DNA from: Enoplolaimus lenunculus
Lineage: Eukaryota > Nematoda > Enoplea > Enoplida > Thoracostomopsidae
Assembly (NCBI GenBank): GCA_030248215.1
Contig: JASANG010003692.1
Span: 62,001-126,000 of the forward strand
Reading direction: 5' to 3'
Length of the DNA: 64,000 nt
Made by a program: the position numbers and the translations under genes. Positions 54,297 through 64,000 of the stretch are shown in pieces (positions within the stretch are counted from its first letter, which is position 1; every line of letters starts with the position of its first letter). The notes beneath the pieces are model-generated. The model had not been told where the DNA came from. It was given only the letters and a program-made list of their open reading frames with translations, and ran no database searches.

Positions 54297-54869
54297 AGCA
54301 ACGGCAACGAAAAACATCTATAGCCAGGAGTAGCCACCCCCATACACCGCATTTGAGAGGCCCCACCCCTAAAGGGGCCCCCCACCCTAACCGATTAAAA
54401 CAAAACCCGCCGAAGTTTTAAAATACGTCTGGCTTCTCGCTCGCGAGTTTGAGGAAAGTTTTCACCCCTGTCTCCTGTGACACCGCATGTAGCGAGCAAT
54501 TGTTTTGCTTCTTCTACCAACAGCAAAATAACTCGCATAACAATTTGTCCTACGACATATGTGCTGTTAGTACAGAAAAACACAGGGACACAAAAGTACA
54601 CACATACATATATTATATACACATATATCTATATATATACATATATATTCAAAAACAGTATACATTAATATAAATAAACAAAAACAGTGTAGTATCTTTG
54701 TGCATTTTTCGAATGCGTAGTGTGTGTCCGTGTGTCGTGTGTGTCTGTGATGATTGTTCTGTGCAGGTCTTTGATTGGTGCAAAATCGAGTCGGCATCAA
54801 AAAATGACCGACTAAAATATTGGTAGATAGAATTGACAAACCGTAGAGATTAGTCATTATACGTAAGTG
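54297..54869. other. Repeat fragments and AT microsatellite
   Basis: About 54300-54440 is related to 32250-32400, and about 54597-54655 is an (AT/ACAT)n microsatellite. Open frames here follow the simple sequence. Confidence 0.4.
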
Positions 54870-55019
54870 TTCGAGTCCGCCAGAGTCAAATTCGACTCGC
54901 TGAGCGATTCAGTGAATCGAATTTGACTCTGGCGGAGTCGAATTTTGACTCATTTTGTGTAGTCAGGAAAAGCCTATTTCGGAGAGAGTCAATTTGACTC
55001 ACCATTTTTTGCAGTGTAC
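54870..55019 (+). repeat. GAGTC-palindrome element, copy 2
   Basis: Same order as 50443-50602: GAGTCAAATTCGACTC, a central spacer, GAATTTGACTCTGGCGGAGT, then 'cctatttcggagagagtcaa' and 'ttttttgcagtgtac'. The two copies differ mostly in the spacer. Confidence 0.65.
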
Positions 55020-56289
55020 GTAACTTCCCTGTTCCAAATATACACAAAAATATAAAATTTCGAGTTTATTTGTCTGTTGAATATGTGTGCACCGTGTGTG
55101 TGTGTGATGTTGACGATGGTATGTAATTTTTATGATGATGTATTGCCTGTAAAATAAAATTGTTTTTCTGCTTTCAAAGTATTTTTTGCAAGAATTATAC
55201 TACCCTGACATAGTCATTGTTTCATTTGCTGAATCTAGTTTAGCAATAAATGTTTTTCAGCAATGACTACGTCACACGGTTGTAATTCTTGTAGAAAGTA
55301 CGCTGAAAAGTCTGATCGGCTTTTCACAGTACAAAGCAGGATGCAACCGGAGGTGTAAAAAATACCAGAGTTCAAAGTCGATTTTAGTTGAAATCAAACT
55401 CAGAGGTCAGATCTGCTTTCGTACTGGTACAATTTACTGCTAACTGATGACTTCAATTTAAGTAAACGGTATTTGTCGTGTGTACTGTTTGTAGTGTGGC
55501 ATAGAGATTTGAAAAGGTTTTCACACGTCTTGTGGAGATTTTGACAGTATCATACACGTTCAAACGAATTTGTGTTTAGCGAATACGTGGTCGAGACGAG
55601 ATGTTGCTCAAATTTAGACAATTCTGTGTTTTGGACGACAGAAATTAAGCAAAAATAGTATGCATTTTTCAATTGTCCGCCATCCATCGTTGGCTAAAAT
55701 GGTTCGATTTCGAAAATTTTTTGCATATTTGTGCTTCTTTGCAGTCGACACATTCACAGCGTATTTTGAATTTTATACTGAAAATCTTAAACTGCGAAAA
55801 AGGAAAAGTGCCCTACGATGCGTAGTATGCTTGCCAAAGTATTAACGTAAATGAAGGAAAATAATAGGTTTCCAACCGGAATATAATTTTGCCGAAATCG
55901 AAGTCGGAATTGAATTTTTTCGTCGGAACCGGAACCTTTGACTATTTTATGGCTTTGGTAATTTTCACTTACACAACCGAATAGGTTTCATTTAATATTT
56001 TACGCCGTTTGTGCTGGGTATGTAAGCATTCATCCGCAAGGTACAATTCTCCAATGTAAGACGGTTTGCGATTTAGTTTCGTTCTTTTTCAATGCCTTAA
56101 AGACTGCCAGCATTCGGGTATCAGAATCACACCCAGTCGGAACCGGATCGGAACACAAATTTTGTCGGAATTGCAGCCGTAACCGGAATTCCGTTGCAAC
56201 TCTGGAAACTAAATAACTTTAAACGTTGTATACTCTGGGCGAACGATCCTGCATCAGTAGTTTATATATTGATAATGGCATGTAAAATT
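55020..56289. other. Non-coding stretch
   Basis: About 55685-55740 has an inverted match to the hAT-like terminal region ('aaaatggttcgatttcgaaa'). About 55895-56200 is rich in 'ggaaccgga' motifs. No gene is supported. Confidence 0.35.
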
Positions 56290-56430
56290 GAGGCCGAATC
56301 ATTTTTCGAGGGACTATATTAGTGTACGTTTAAGCTTTATACTAATTGTTTTGCTTAGGTTTTTAATTATGCATTAGATTTAGGAATATACTTATACTAC
56401 TGTAACGCTCCTTAAAGTTACATTAACCTT
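56290..56430 (-). mobile_element. TTAGGC MITE, degenerate copy
   Basis: Contains 'ttgcttaggtttttaattat', 'aggaatatacttatactact' and ends with the inverse of AATGTAACTTTAAGGAGCG. Confidence 0.5.
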
Positions 56431-56579
56431 GCTGGTTAATGTAATGGTAAATTATAAACGCCAACGATACGAATTTGGCCGTCTTTTCAGCCTTATTTTT
56501 ATGCTTCCTCAATAATGTCTCGTGCAGAAAACAGCAGAATGTATACGAAGCTCAGGGATATCATGGAGCAAGCATTCCC

Positions 56580-56830
56580 AACCCTACACTCAAAATAATA
56601 TTTCAAGAAAAAATTTCTGACATTTAAGACATATAAATTAACAAGGTGCACTTGAAAAGTGTTTCTGTTATGACAGAAAAGTTTTCAAAAAAGTTTGGAA
56701 ATAAAGTCTGAAAATATACGTTTTCCAGTTATTTTTAGAAAAATTGTCTTAATTATCAGAAAAATTTTTCAGATTTGCCACAGAAAATACTTTTCTGAAT
56801 AAATTTAGAAATATTTTTTTGTGTGTACCC
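56580..56830. repeat. Degenerate repeat related to 11430-11680
   Basis: Recurrent 'tttcaagaaaaaatttctga', 'cagaaaa' and 'tttagaaa' motifs ending in 'tttttgtgtgtac', as in the 3' flank of the large gene. Confidence 0.4.
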
Positions 56831-57063
56831 CACCCGGCTAGAAATTTTCATGGGGATCCCCAGGTGGATACTGAGATATCTGTGATCATTAAAGCAGACA
56901 CAATAGCGGTATGAGAAATCAACTCTATCGCTTAATCCTTCTAATTGTTATTTACCACGTTTTGGGTGTTTTGAGAATATTTCAAACATTTAACATTGAG
57001 CCATTGTGCTTCGTAACAAATAATTTCATTGGTCCACGCTACGTCTGTATTATTAAATGCTGC

Positions 57064-57310
57064 CAGGGTGTAAACGGATAGTAAAAATAACGGAAACGAA
57101 AACGCATAGCGATGAAAATAACGGAAACGGAACACGGATATTGAAGTATAAAAATTTCCTACATGTTTTATTTTTATGATAACACAATTGAAGCGAGCAT
57201 ATATTCACCAGTCTTTCAAAAATTTTAAAAATTGGCGGATGCATCGCATTTTTTACAATTTTGGATGAATTTTGTAATTTATACTTCGTTTCGAACCATT
57301 GCAAGTCAGT
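57064..57310 (-). mobile_element. hAT-like element end with CAGGGTGTAAACGGATA terminus
   Basis: Starts CAGGGTGTAAACGGATAG and carries repeated 'ataacggaaacg' motifs, then 'atattcaccagtctttc' as in 10023 and 32725. The far end was not found. Confidence 0.5.
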
Positions 57311-58435
57311 GACCAATGAAGTGTATATAACATTCTAATACTAAAGTGTGCGTGTTGAAATTTTTTCATCCCATGGCGGGGTGGAGAATTCAAGGTTGGA
57401 ACCGGCCGGTTTTTTAGGTCACAGGCCCGGCCTGCGCCCATCTTTTACAGCCCGGACGCGGCCCTCATGAGGCCGGGCCCGCGATTTTTGTATTGGTTTA
57501 GAGCAGAAAACAAAACATAACACAAACCATATGAACAAAAACACTGTCATTATTCACCAAATATTGTTCAGAGCAGCTTCAGAGCCATACGAGCTCCAAC
57601 GACAGACAGATGCAACAGGCTGCAAGCCCCAGTTACTACGTTGCCACCTTCACTAAAACGCCGCTCAGACTCTCCCGCAGGCTTTTGTATACCCCAGCTC
57701 TGGTCTAGTGAGCTTGGATCACAATAGAAATAGCGCTGTTTTTTCGTGCCAGTAATTAACGGGTTTCTTGAAGTAGCAGCAGAAACGTCTGCAGTTCAAG
57801 ATCCAGATAAAACCAACGAGCTCGCTTTCTAGTAGAGTGGATTTAAAAAGTTTGTACATTCGTATATTTGCAAGTGATTGCAGTTTAAAAACTCAACAAA
57901 CTCTCCTGCCAAATTTTTGCAGAATCTAAACCCTACGTTTAAAAATTCTTCCTACGCCATGACCGCAATATTTATAAAAATTGATAAAAATTAAGATAAA
58001 AGGATCTCTATCCTCATGACCTCCCTGTTCATAGAATTACAGTCCACGCGGTCCTTGCAACTCCCACTCAAATTGTCATTGTCAGTTGAGACAGACCCTT
58101 CCGAAAAATTTTCATTCGCCCCAAATCATTACTTACATTTTCAATCTATACTAGAATTCGTCAATTGTAGTACACACAAACTGTACATTACACGCATTGT
58201 TGAATTGAATGTGCGTACGACAGTATACTCTTTCTTGTAGCCTCCAGTTCCGAAAACCGGAGACTACACAAAGCAAGTACGCACAGCATAAAATTTCTAT
58301 AGAAATAAAATAAACAACAAAATAAAATAAAGCTGAAACGCCACACAGATACGTCACAACTATCACAAAGTGTGTGTTTTGTTCATCATAAATGCGTGCT
58401 CCGTGTCCTTGATACTTTTGTGTGTCTAGAAACAT
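57311..58435. other. Non-coding stretch
   Basis: About 57400-57490 is GC-rich ('aggcccggcctgcgccc', 'tcatgaggccgggccc'), probably the end of an unassigned element. The remainder is featureless. Confidence 0.35.
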
Positions 58436-58620
58436 CGATGTTTATGTATTTGCGTGTGTCTAAATTTTCGTGTGTGTCCAAACTTTCATGTGTGTCTAAA
58501 TTTTCGTGTGTGCCTAAGTTCTCGTGTGTGTCTAAATATTTGTGTGTGTACTTTCATGTGTGTCTAAATTTTCGTGTGTGCCTAAGTTCTCGTGATCGTC
58601 TAAATATTTGTGTGTGTGAA
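58436..58620 (+). repeat. Minisatellite of about 18-20-bp units
   Basis: About nine units of TTTTCGTGTGTGTCTAAA with variants ('ttctcgtgtgtgtctaaa', 'tttcatgtgtgtctaaa'). An open frame through it gives only FSCVSK-type repeats. Confidence 0.7.
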
Positions 58621-58839
58621 AACTGTTATATGTGTGTATATACTATATATATCGTATTTAAAACACTCACAAACCAGCAATACATCGCATTACCCACCAG
58701 TACCACTTTGTAGCTGTCGCTGCGCTTTCCAAATCTGACGGTGCAGTAAAATGCTGCGTTGTGGAGCGTATCATCAGTAAATTTTATTGATAGGTTTTCA
58801 AACAAGCGAACTACGACAGCTGCGAGTATTACATTTACA

Positions 58840-59383
58840 CATAATCGAAAAACGAGACCGGGACTTATATCTCAAAGCTGGCTAAAGTTATCGCCTGTAA
58901 AGCAAAGTGGACGTGAAGCAAAAATTGTCATACAACATAATCGAAAAACGAGACCGGGACTTATATCTCAAAGCTGGCTAAAGTTATCGCCTGTAAAGCA
59001 GTGGCTTGAAGCAAAAATTTCATACAACAAAAAAAAGACCGCCAAAGCAAACCTGTAAAGCAAAGTGGACGTGAAGCAAAAATTGTCATACAACATAATC
59101 GAAAAACGAGACCGGGACTTATATCTCAAAGCTGGCTAAAGTTATCGCCTGTAAAGCAAAGTGGACGTGAAGCAAAAATTGTCATACAACATAATCGAAA
59201 AACGAGACCGGGACTTATATCTCAAAGCTGGCTAAAGTTATCGCCTGTAAAGCAAAGTGGACTTGAAGCAAAAATTGTCATACAACATAATCGAAAAACG
59301 AGACCGGGACTTATATCTCAAAGCTGGCTAAAGTTATCGCCTGTAAAGCAAAGTGGACGTGAAGCAAAGATTGTCATACATGT
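58840..59383 (+). repeat. 96-bp tandem repeat, five full units
   Basis: Unit starts are at 58840, 58936, 59094, 59190 and 59286, each beginning CATAATCGAAAAACGAGACC. The 158-bp step between the second and third includes a degraded partial unit. Identity between full units is very high. Since 96 is divisible by three, a frame encodes a 32-residue repeat (RKTRPGLISQSWLKLSPVK) for two units, but it is closed by the degraded one and has no other support. Confidence 0.85.
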
Positions 59384-61372
59384 GCACATATTTCGGAACA
59401 GAACAACTTGTTGCAACGACCGGATGGTATGATGTTATTTGCTCGAAGATGTCTGATGTTCGATTCCGACGTGGTGTTGTCAATTTTCTTTAATACTTGT
59501 AAAAAGACTGGCCGTAATTTCAAAATATAAGACGGCAACCAAACTGAGATGTGAACGACATTGAGGCAGCCCATGGATTCAACGAGTTTAAATTCTCGGC
59601 TCTGACGATTCCCTCTCGGCTCTGACGAGTCTCTCAGATGGAACTATCGCAAGATTGCTTCCTTATAAGTAAATTGTTAATGGAAAAAATTTCAGTTGTA
59701 TGATGTCGACACGACGAGTACGTGTTCTTGAAACTGAATATTCAAAATATCAAATTATCAGGGTACAACCCGAGGTCTGTCTCCGGCTCCGATATTTTTC
59801 ACGTCAGGTTGCAATCTGTACGATTATACTAACTAAAAATATGCTTTAAATGAAGTAAAACTTGCCGAATTAAGTGTCGGTTTTACTTACTATATGGTGC
59901 TTGGCAAAGTCTTAATTTTAAGCAAACACAAAATTTTTCACTTTACATTTACTTAATTAATCGAGAAATGACAGCAGTAGTTTTACTTATTTACATTATT
60001 TAAGCAAAGATTTAATCAATATTTAGTACACTTATACTTAAAAAAGTTAGTAAAATATAACTGTAGTATTTTAAGTAGAGTGTTTTCACAGAGTAGATAG
60101 AAACGTTTGTAAGCAAAATTGCCAAATTTAATACTGTCCATGTACCAAGATCGTTGCATGCAAACGTTGCTATTAATAGCTGTTTTCGGCTTTAGGCTTC
60201 TAAGCTCACTTTTACAATTTAGTCTTTTGGCTTAGCAATATTCTTACGTTGATCCAGATTTTTCGATGAGAATGTTGTTTGATGCTTCTAGATCTTGACA
60301 GGCTGAGCTCAACGGAACGAATTCAACGACGCATAATCAACGGTTCCTCAGTTATGGCCGGTTGAGAATTAAGTTAGTTTCCACCTTCAAAAGAATACCA
60401 GGTTTGTTTGGGTGCAAAGATTTGAAAGCTGATTTTTTATCGCAAAAAATTCAATATGCACTACCTTGAATCGGATGCCCTTGCATACATTTCAGTTTAA
60501 ATGTAATGAATAAATCGTCATTTACGTACGTATTTGGGACGTTCCAGCTTTAATTGTATAGATTTGTATAGATGAGATCAAGTAAAGTCCTTTCTAAGAT
60601 GTCAAGTAAAGTTTTCCCCTAAGAGTATTAAGTAAAATTTTAACTTCCCTGATCATTTCTTCATCTCAAAGGGTCATGGTGTACAATGTGACTAAGCTGA
60701 AATTTCTTTGCCGGAATGGAACCCGTACGTCCAAGCTTCAGGGAAAAGCTAATGACTTTGTGTGGAGTTAACATATTTCCTAAGCTGTCGGAACGCAAAA
60801 TTTCAGAGCAATTAGACTCAATTTACTCGGCCAGTATAGTAAAGTTCCATCCGCTGATAGCATCAATAAAGCCCCCTAACTTGAAGACAGGGAAACTTGA
60901 GTTGATTTGACATTTTTTGGCGTACACAACGGGCCATAGCTGATCAACGGTGCAAATAAAGATTATATCCCACGCCGTGTATCCCGTTGCGATCATTGTT
61001 ATTCTCACACTCCGCAGGTAAAATTGGTATATTTTCACACTTTAAGATGTTGGTGTTGCAAATGATATCACGACAATTCGTCGCCAGACGATTTGTAATT
61101 CCATATTTCATCCACTTGACAATTTGTCGCTCATCATTATGTTCAGGAATAGGCTTAGGCTAAGGATTACGCTGAGGATTATTCTCAATTGTATTCATAG
61201 GCTTTAGGACACTGATACTTGTCAGGCAACGAATTGTTTAGTTGCAAATATTGTAATCACTTTGATTGGTTAGCAGATTTTAAAATATATAGCGAATACG
61301 TACCAAGCAGATGTATATTAAATACAAATATAGAACGCAGACTTGAACTGCGGCATAACCACAGTGGCTTAC
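59384..61372. other. Non-coding stretch
   Basis: About 59585-59635 has two direct copies of 'tctcggctctgacga'. About 59850-60080 is rich in TTACTT/TTAAG motifs. About 60180-60250 and 61140-61215 hold decayed TTAGGC MITE pieces. The frames at 60716-60910 and 60823-61038 overlap on opposite strands and neither is supported. Confidence 0.4.
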
Positions 61373-61462
61373 CGCAGAGTTTGTGTTGGTAGGTGCTGCC
61401 AGCACCAACAAAAACGACTCAAATATTAGTTTTATCATGGCCGTTGGCAAACCGTTCACCAT
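61373..61462 (-). CDS. Possible first exon with signal peptide
   Basis: The ATG at 61462 opens 30 codons to the donor GCG|GTAAGC (phase 0). A second in-frame ATG (MIKLIFESFLLVLAAP) gives a good signal-peptide profile. There is no TATA box or following exon to confirm it, and a decayed TTAGGC MITE lies just upstream. Its phase-0 exit does not match the two-base entry of the 37396 exon, so it cannot be joined directly to the large gene. Confidence 0.3.
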
Positions 61463-61505
61463 ATTTCAGTAAGACATTGTCTTCACATGACAGTGAAAGC
61501 AATGT

Positions 61506-61660
61506 ATAGAACAGAGCCGTAACAGTAGTACAAGCATATTTCTAAGCGTAAAAGCCTAGCGTAACAGTGCGCTTATACCGAAGCCTTGAGCTTAAACAAA
61601 AAATAGCCTGTAGCTGAAGCTTTATTACAGTCCTGTAGAAAAACGTGCACGCTCTTTGAG
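61506..61660 (+). mobile_element. TTAGGC MITE, divergent copy
   Basis: Starts GTATAGAACAGAGCCGTAAC, has 'tctaagcgtaaaagcctagc' and runs to 'gtcctgtagaaaaacgt'. Hexamers are mostly mutated. Confidence 0.5.
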
Positions 61661-61830
61661 GCATGCGGTTTCGTGCCTCTGTCTCGGCACACGGTTCTTG
61701 CGTAGAAACAAGTGTGGTGGAAATACAAACGAAGACAGATACACACAACTATAAACACAGAACATTTCTTCCGGTTGTATATATTACATACAAAACACAT
61801 ATGTTCAAATGCTTTTGATCAGAGCCCGTA

Positions 61831-62041
61831 TTCTCAAATGTGTGTAGCTCCTATCGCCAATTGCTGATAGGTCCCGTAACCTTGGAACCAGCGATTTGTG
61901 AGGTTCGAAATTCAGCGTATTGTTGGCGTTTGATTTGCCTACTTCTGTCCACTTTTGAGATCTACAGTTGCAGATGTACGCTTGTTTGAAAACCTATCGT
62001 TGACCGATAATAGGTGCTATACGCATTTCAGAATATGGGCC
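61831..62041. mobile_element. Inverted-repeat element of the 'TATTCTCAAATGTGTGTAGC' family
   Basis: Left end GCCCGTATTCTCAAATGTGT followed by 'agctcctatcgcc'. Right end is the inverse of GGGCCCATATTCTGAAATGC followed by 'gtatagcacctattatcgg'. About 210 bp, the most complete copy in the window. Confidence 0.6.
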
Positions 62042-62271
62042 CACATCCGCAATTTTACAGGAATCGTTTATAGACGACGCTGCGAGATTTATCGAGGAGA
62101 CAAGATAAATATTCTATATTTAGCAATTTTTCAATGTTGGCCATAGTCCTTGAACGCCAACGGGAGATGTCCGTTCAAGGACGGCGCTCTTATAATTGCC
62201 CTGAGATCCGCCGTTGTCACCACAAACCACAACTTAGTGTGAGATATTGAATATATTCGGCAAAAAGCCGT

Positions 62272-62901
62272 GCCCATGTTACTTTAAGGAGCATCCGGGT
62301 TTCTGGTGGGTACATAAAAGAGTAGGTTTAGATTCTAGATTACATTTTTTTGCTTAGGCTTAGGCTTAGGAACACATTTTTGCAACGGTTAGACTTAGGC
62401 TTAGGCTTAGGAATACGCTTAATCTACTATTACTGTAGTGACCCGAATAAGAGGGGGGACTGATATTTATTTGGCCTCTCCAGAGGCTACCCCCCTCGTT
62501 ATGTGGTTACGGACTGTTATTTATTTTTAACCCACGCTCCGCCACCCTTCGTTACTGATATATATCTGGTACTGCAATTGTCCGTTGAATTAAACTGGTA
62601 TTAGTCTTGTGTCAATAGCTTGGGCGATAATAAAAGGTGATACTTAGGAATGTGTCTTCAAAATTTAGTACGCTTTAAAGTTTCAAACTCAACTTATTTG
62701 GTCCTGGAGTCATTTATGCGCTACAGTTAGGGTTAATTGATATTTGTGGACTCTAATTAGGGCTTAGGGACTTTATCCGCTTACGGACTCTCATTAGGGA
62801 TACGGACTCCTATTGATTCAGACTCAAAATGGGGACCCGCCCTCTTATTACCCCCCTTTTATTCGGGTCAATACAGTACGCCACTTAAAGTAACATTGGC
62901 C
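62272..62901 (-). mobile_element. TTAGGC MITE interrupted by copy D
   Basis: Left part 62272-62432 begins GCCCATGTTACTTTAAGGAG and holds several GGCTTAGGCTTAGG runs. Right part 62877-62901 ends with the inverse of GGCCAATGTTACTTTAAGTG. Comparison with the uninterrupted copy at 50117-50261 shows the break lies at the TA of 'ctactgttacgcc'. Confidence 0.75.
62433..62876 (+). mobile_element. TA-inserting MITE, copy D, intact ends
   Basis: 444 bp. Ends are CTGTAGTGACCCGAATAAG and the inverse of CTGTATTGACCCGAATAAA, flanked by TA on both sides within the interrupted TTAGGC MITE. It is the best copy for defining the family's termini. Confidence 0.85.
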
Positions 62902-63150
62902 AGAAGCCGCACGCCTTCTTGTAAAAACGTTTGGGAGACGAAGCTGAAAAGTATAAAGCTGGAACAATCCACATACGTAATATGGGCAACCTTTCCATCT
63001 GTTTTAGCACAAATATGTACGTAATGATAAGCAGTTGAAGATTGTGATGAAGTAAACCAGCGCGATATATAATAGTGAAAAACTAGCTCGCGAGCGAAGT
63101 GAATGAGAAGCCAAACACAATTTTAGCACTGCGCTTAAAGTTAATTGCTA

Positions 63151-63500
63151 CTGTAGTGACCCGAATTGAGAGGGGGTAATAATAGAGGGTCCACATTTTG
63201 AGTCCCAATCAAATAACGGTCCGTATCCCTAATAAGAGTCCGTAAGCGGATAGAGTATCTAAACCCTAATTCGAGTCAATAAATGTCAATTATCCCTAAT
63301 TGTAGTGCATAAATCACTCGAGGATGAAATAAAGTTGAGTTCGAAAATTTAAAGCATACTTAAGTTTTGAAAGTAATTACAAAGTATAACCTTGCATTAT
63401 CGCTCAAACTTTTGGTACCAGACAAATAAACGTTTAATTCAACAAAACACTTAGTTGCAATACCGGATGCATGAGGGCGGGTTAAAACTAAAAAATTTAA
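63151..63500 (-). mobile_element. TA-inserting MITE, copy E, one end lost
   Basis: Left terminus CTGTAGTGACCCGAATTGAG is preceded by TA at 63149-63150. The interior matches copy A in order ('gtccgtaagcggatagag', 'gcattatcgctcaa') and fades near 63500 without the second terminus. Confidence 0.65.
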
Positions 63501-63760
63501 CGCTTGCCAAATTTTTCCAATCAACTAAGTATCAAAACAAAAATCGCAATTCTGGTTCCGACAAATAATTGGAATTCCGTCCGACTCCAATTCCGGATCC
63601 GACTAAATTTTATTCCGTTTAGATGCTTGTGGTCCTGTTATTTCATAATAAACTACAAAGTACAAAATTTTCAAACGGTGAAAGATACTAAAGTGTTAAT
63701 TTTGAAGAATATACATAGATGTATTTCCGAAACCATCAAAATATACTCAGTCGACGATGC

Positions 63761-63907
63761 GGCCCATGTATAGAACAGGGCCGGATCGTTTTCCGGCGGG
63801 GTTGTAATACAGTCGGTTTAAGGTTTAGGCTAACCTTTGCTTAGGCTTAGGCTTAGGCTTAGGAATAGGCTTATACTACTGTTCCGGCCCTGTTCTATAC
63901 ATGGGCC
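63761..63907 (-). mobile_element. TTAGGC-bearing MITE, complete copy
   Basis: 147 bp with near-perfect ends GGCCCATGTATAGAACAGGG and its inverse, and an interior of four consecutive hexamers in GCTTAGGCTTAGGCTTAGG. The high terminal identity suggests this is one of the youngest copies. Confidence 0.8.
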
Positions 63908-64000
63908 CAGGATGCCAATAAAATCAAATCGCTTTGACAAGGTTGTTGGCTGGAACGGAAAAATGGTTTTTTCTATTTTTTCCGAGGGGGGTGGAAAAAA

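Noticed and set aside
56956-57059. A possible upstream exon of the large gene (starts GCATTTAATAAT like exons 2 and 3)
   Set aside because: Its exit is phase 0, which does not fit the two-base entry of the 37396 exon, and its acceptor tract is the end of a hAT-like element (CAGGGTGTAAACGG), so the resemblance is probably chance.
58840-59383. CRISPR-like array
   Set aside because: Units are contiguous 96-bp tandem repeats with no unique spacers, in a eukaryotic context.
60716-61038. Overlapping frames on both strands that look protein-like
   Set aside because: They are mutually exclusive, without splice borders, start context or a recognised domain.

Overview
The window is metazoan nuclear DNA, probably from an invertebrate. 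It is AT-rich. The coding exons have GT-AG borders with short T-rich acceptors (TTTTAG, TTTCAG) and are separated by long introns. Nearly everything between them is small non-autonomous DNA transposons, minisatellites and transposon fossils. There are no operons, ribosome binding sites or prokaryotic genes, and I cannot name the species.

The main gene is on the minus strand and runs from 37396 down to 11733. Nine exons can be chained with matching reading phases at every junction: 37298-37396, 36251-36412, 33629-33811, 24836-25058, 20386-23347, 18443-19616, 15648-17059, 14927-15106 and 11733-13661. Together they encode at least 2773 residues with the stop in the last exon. The start lies upstream and was not found. 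The product is almost wholly low-complexity (Ser, Thr, Asn and Asp rich). It has basic nuclear-localisation-like blocks, two SUMO-interaction-like motifs and five Psi-K-x-E sumoylation consensus sites, so a SUMO-linked nuclear scaffold is the best inference. I do not recognise the family. Exons 2 and 3 look like a tandem exon duplication.

At the left end there are two other host exon candidates. One is a plus-strand membrane-helix exon resembling the last helix of two-pore potassium channels (3062-3171). The other is a minus-strand first exon with a signal peptide and TATA box (3638-3853). A weaker signal-peptide exon lies at 61373-61462.

The stretch 38.6-44.6 kb is a transposon graveyard: a Ty3/gypsy-type integrase fossil, a decayed piggyBac transposase, and a fossil resembling the Polinton/adintovirus F54H12.2-like capsid family. 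A decayed pogo-type transposase lies at 6.5-7.0 kb.

The remaining DNA holds at least eight dispersed families of short elements. The most abundant carries internal TTAGGC/GCCTAA runs. A second has TA target duplications and CTGTAGTGACCCG ends. A third is hAT-like with an exact 8-bp target duplication. Several copies are nested in one another, which gives a relative insertion history. Minisatellites lie at 4.5-5.8 kb (about 45-bp GC-rich unit, in two opposite orientations), 48.4 kb, 58.5 kb and 58.8-59.4 kb (96-bp unit).
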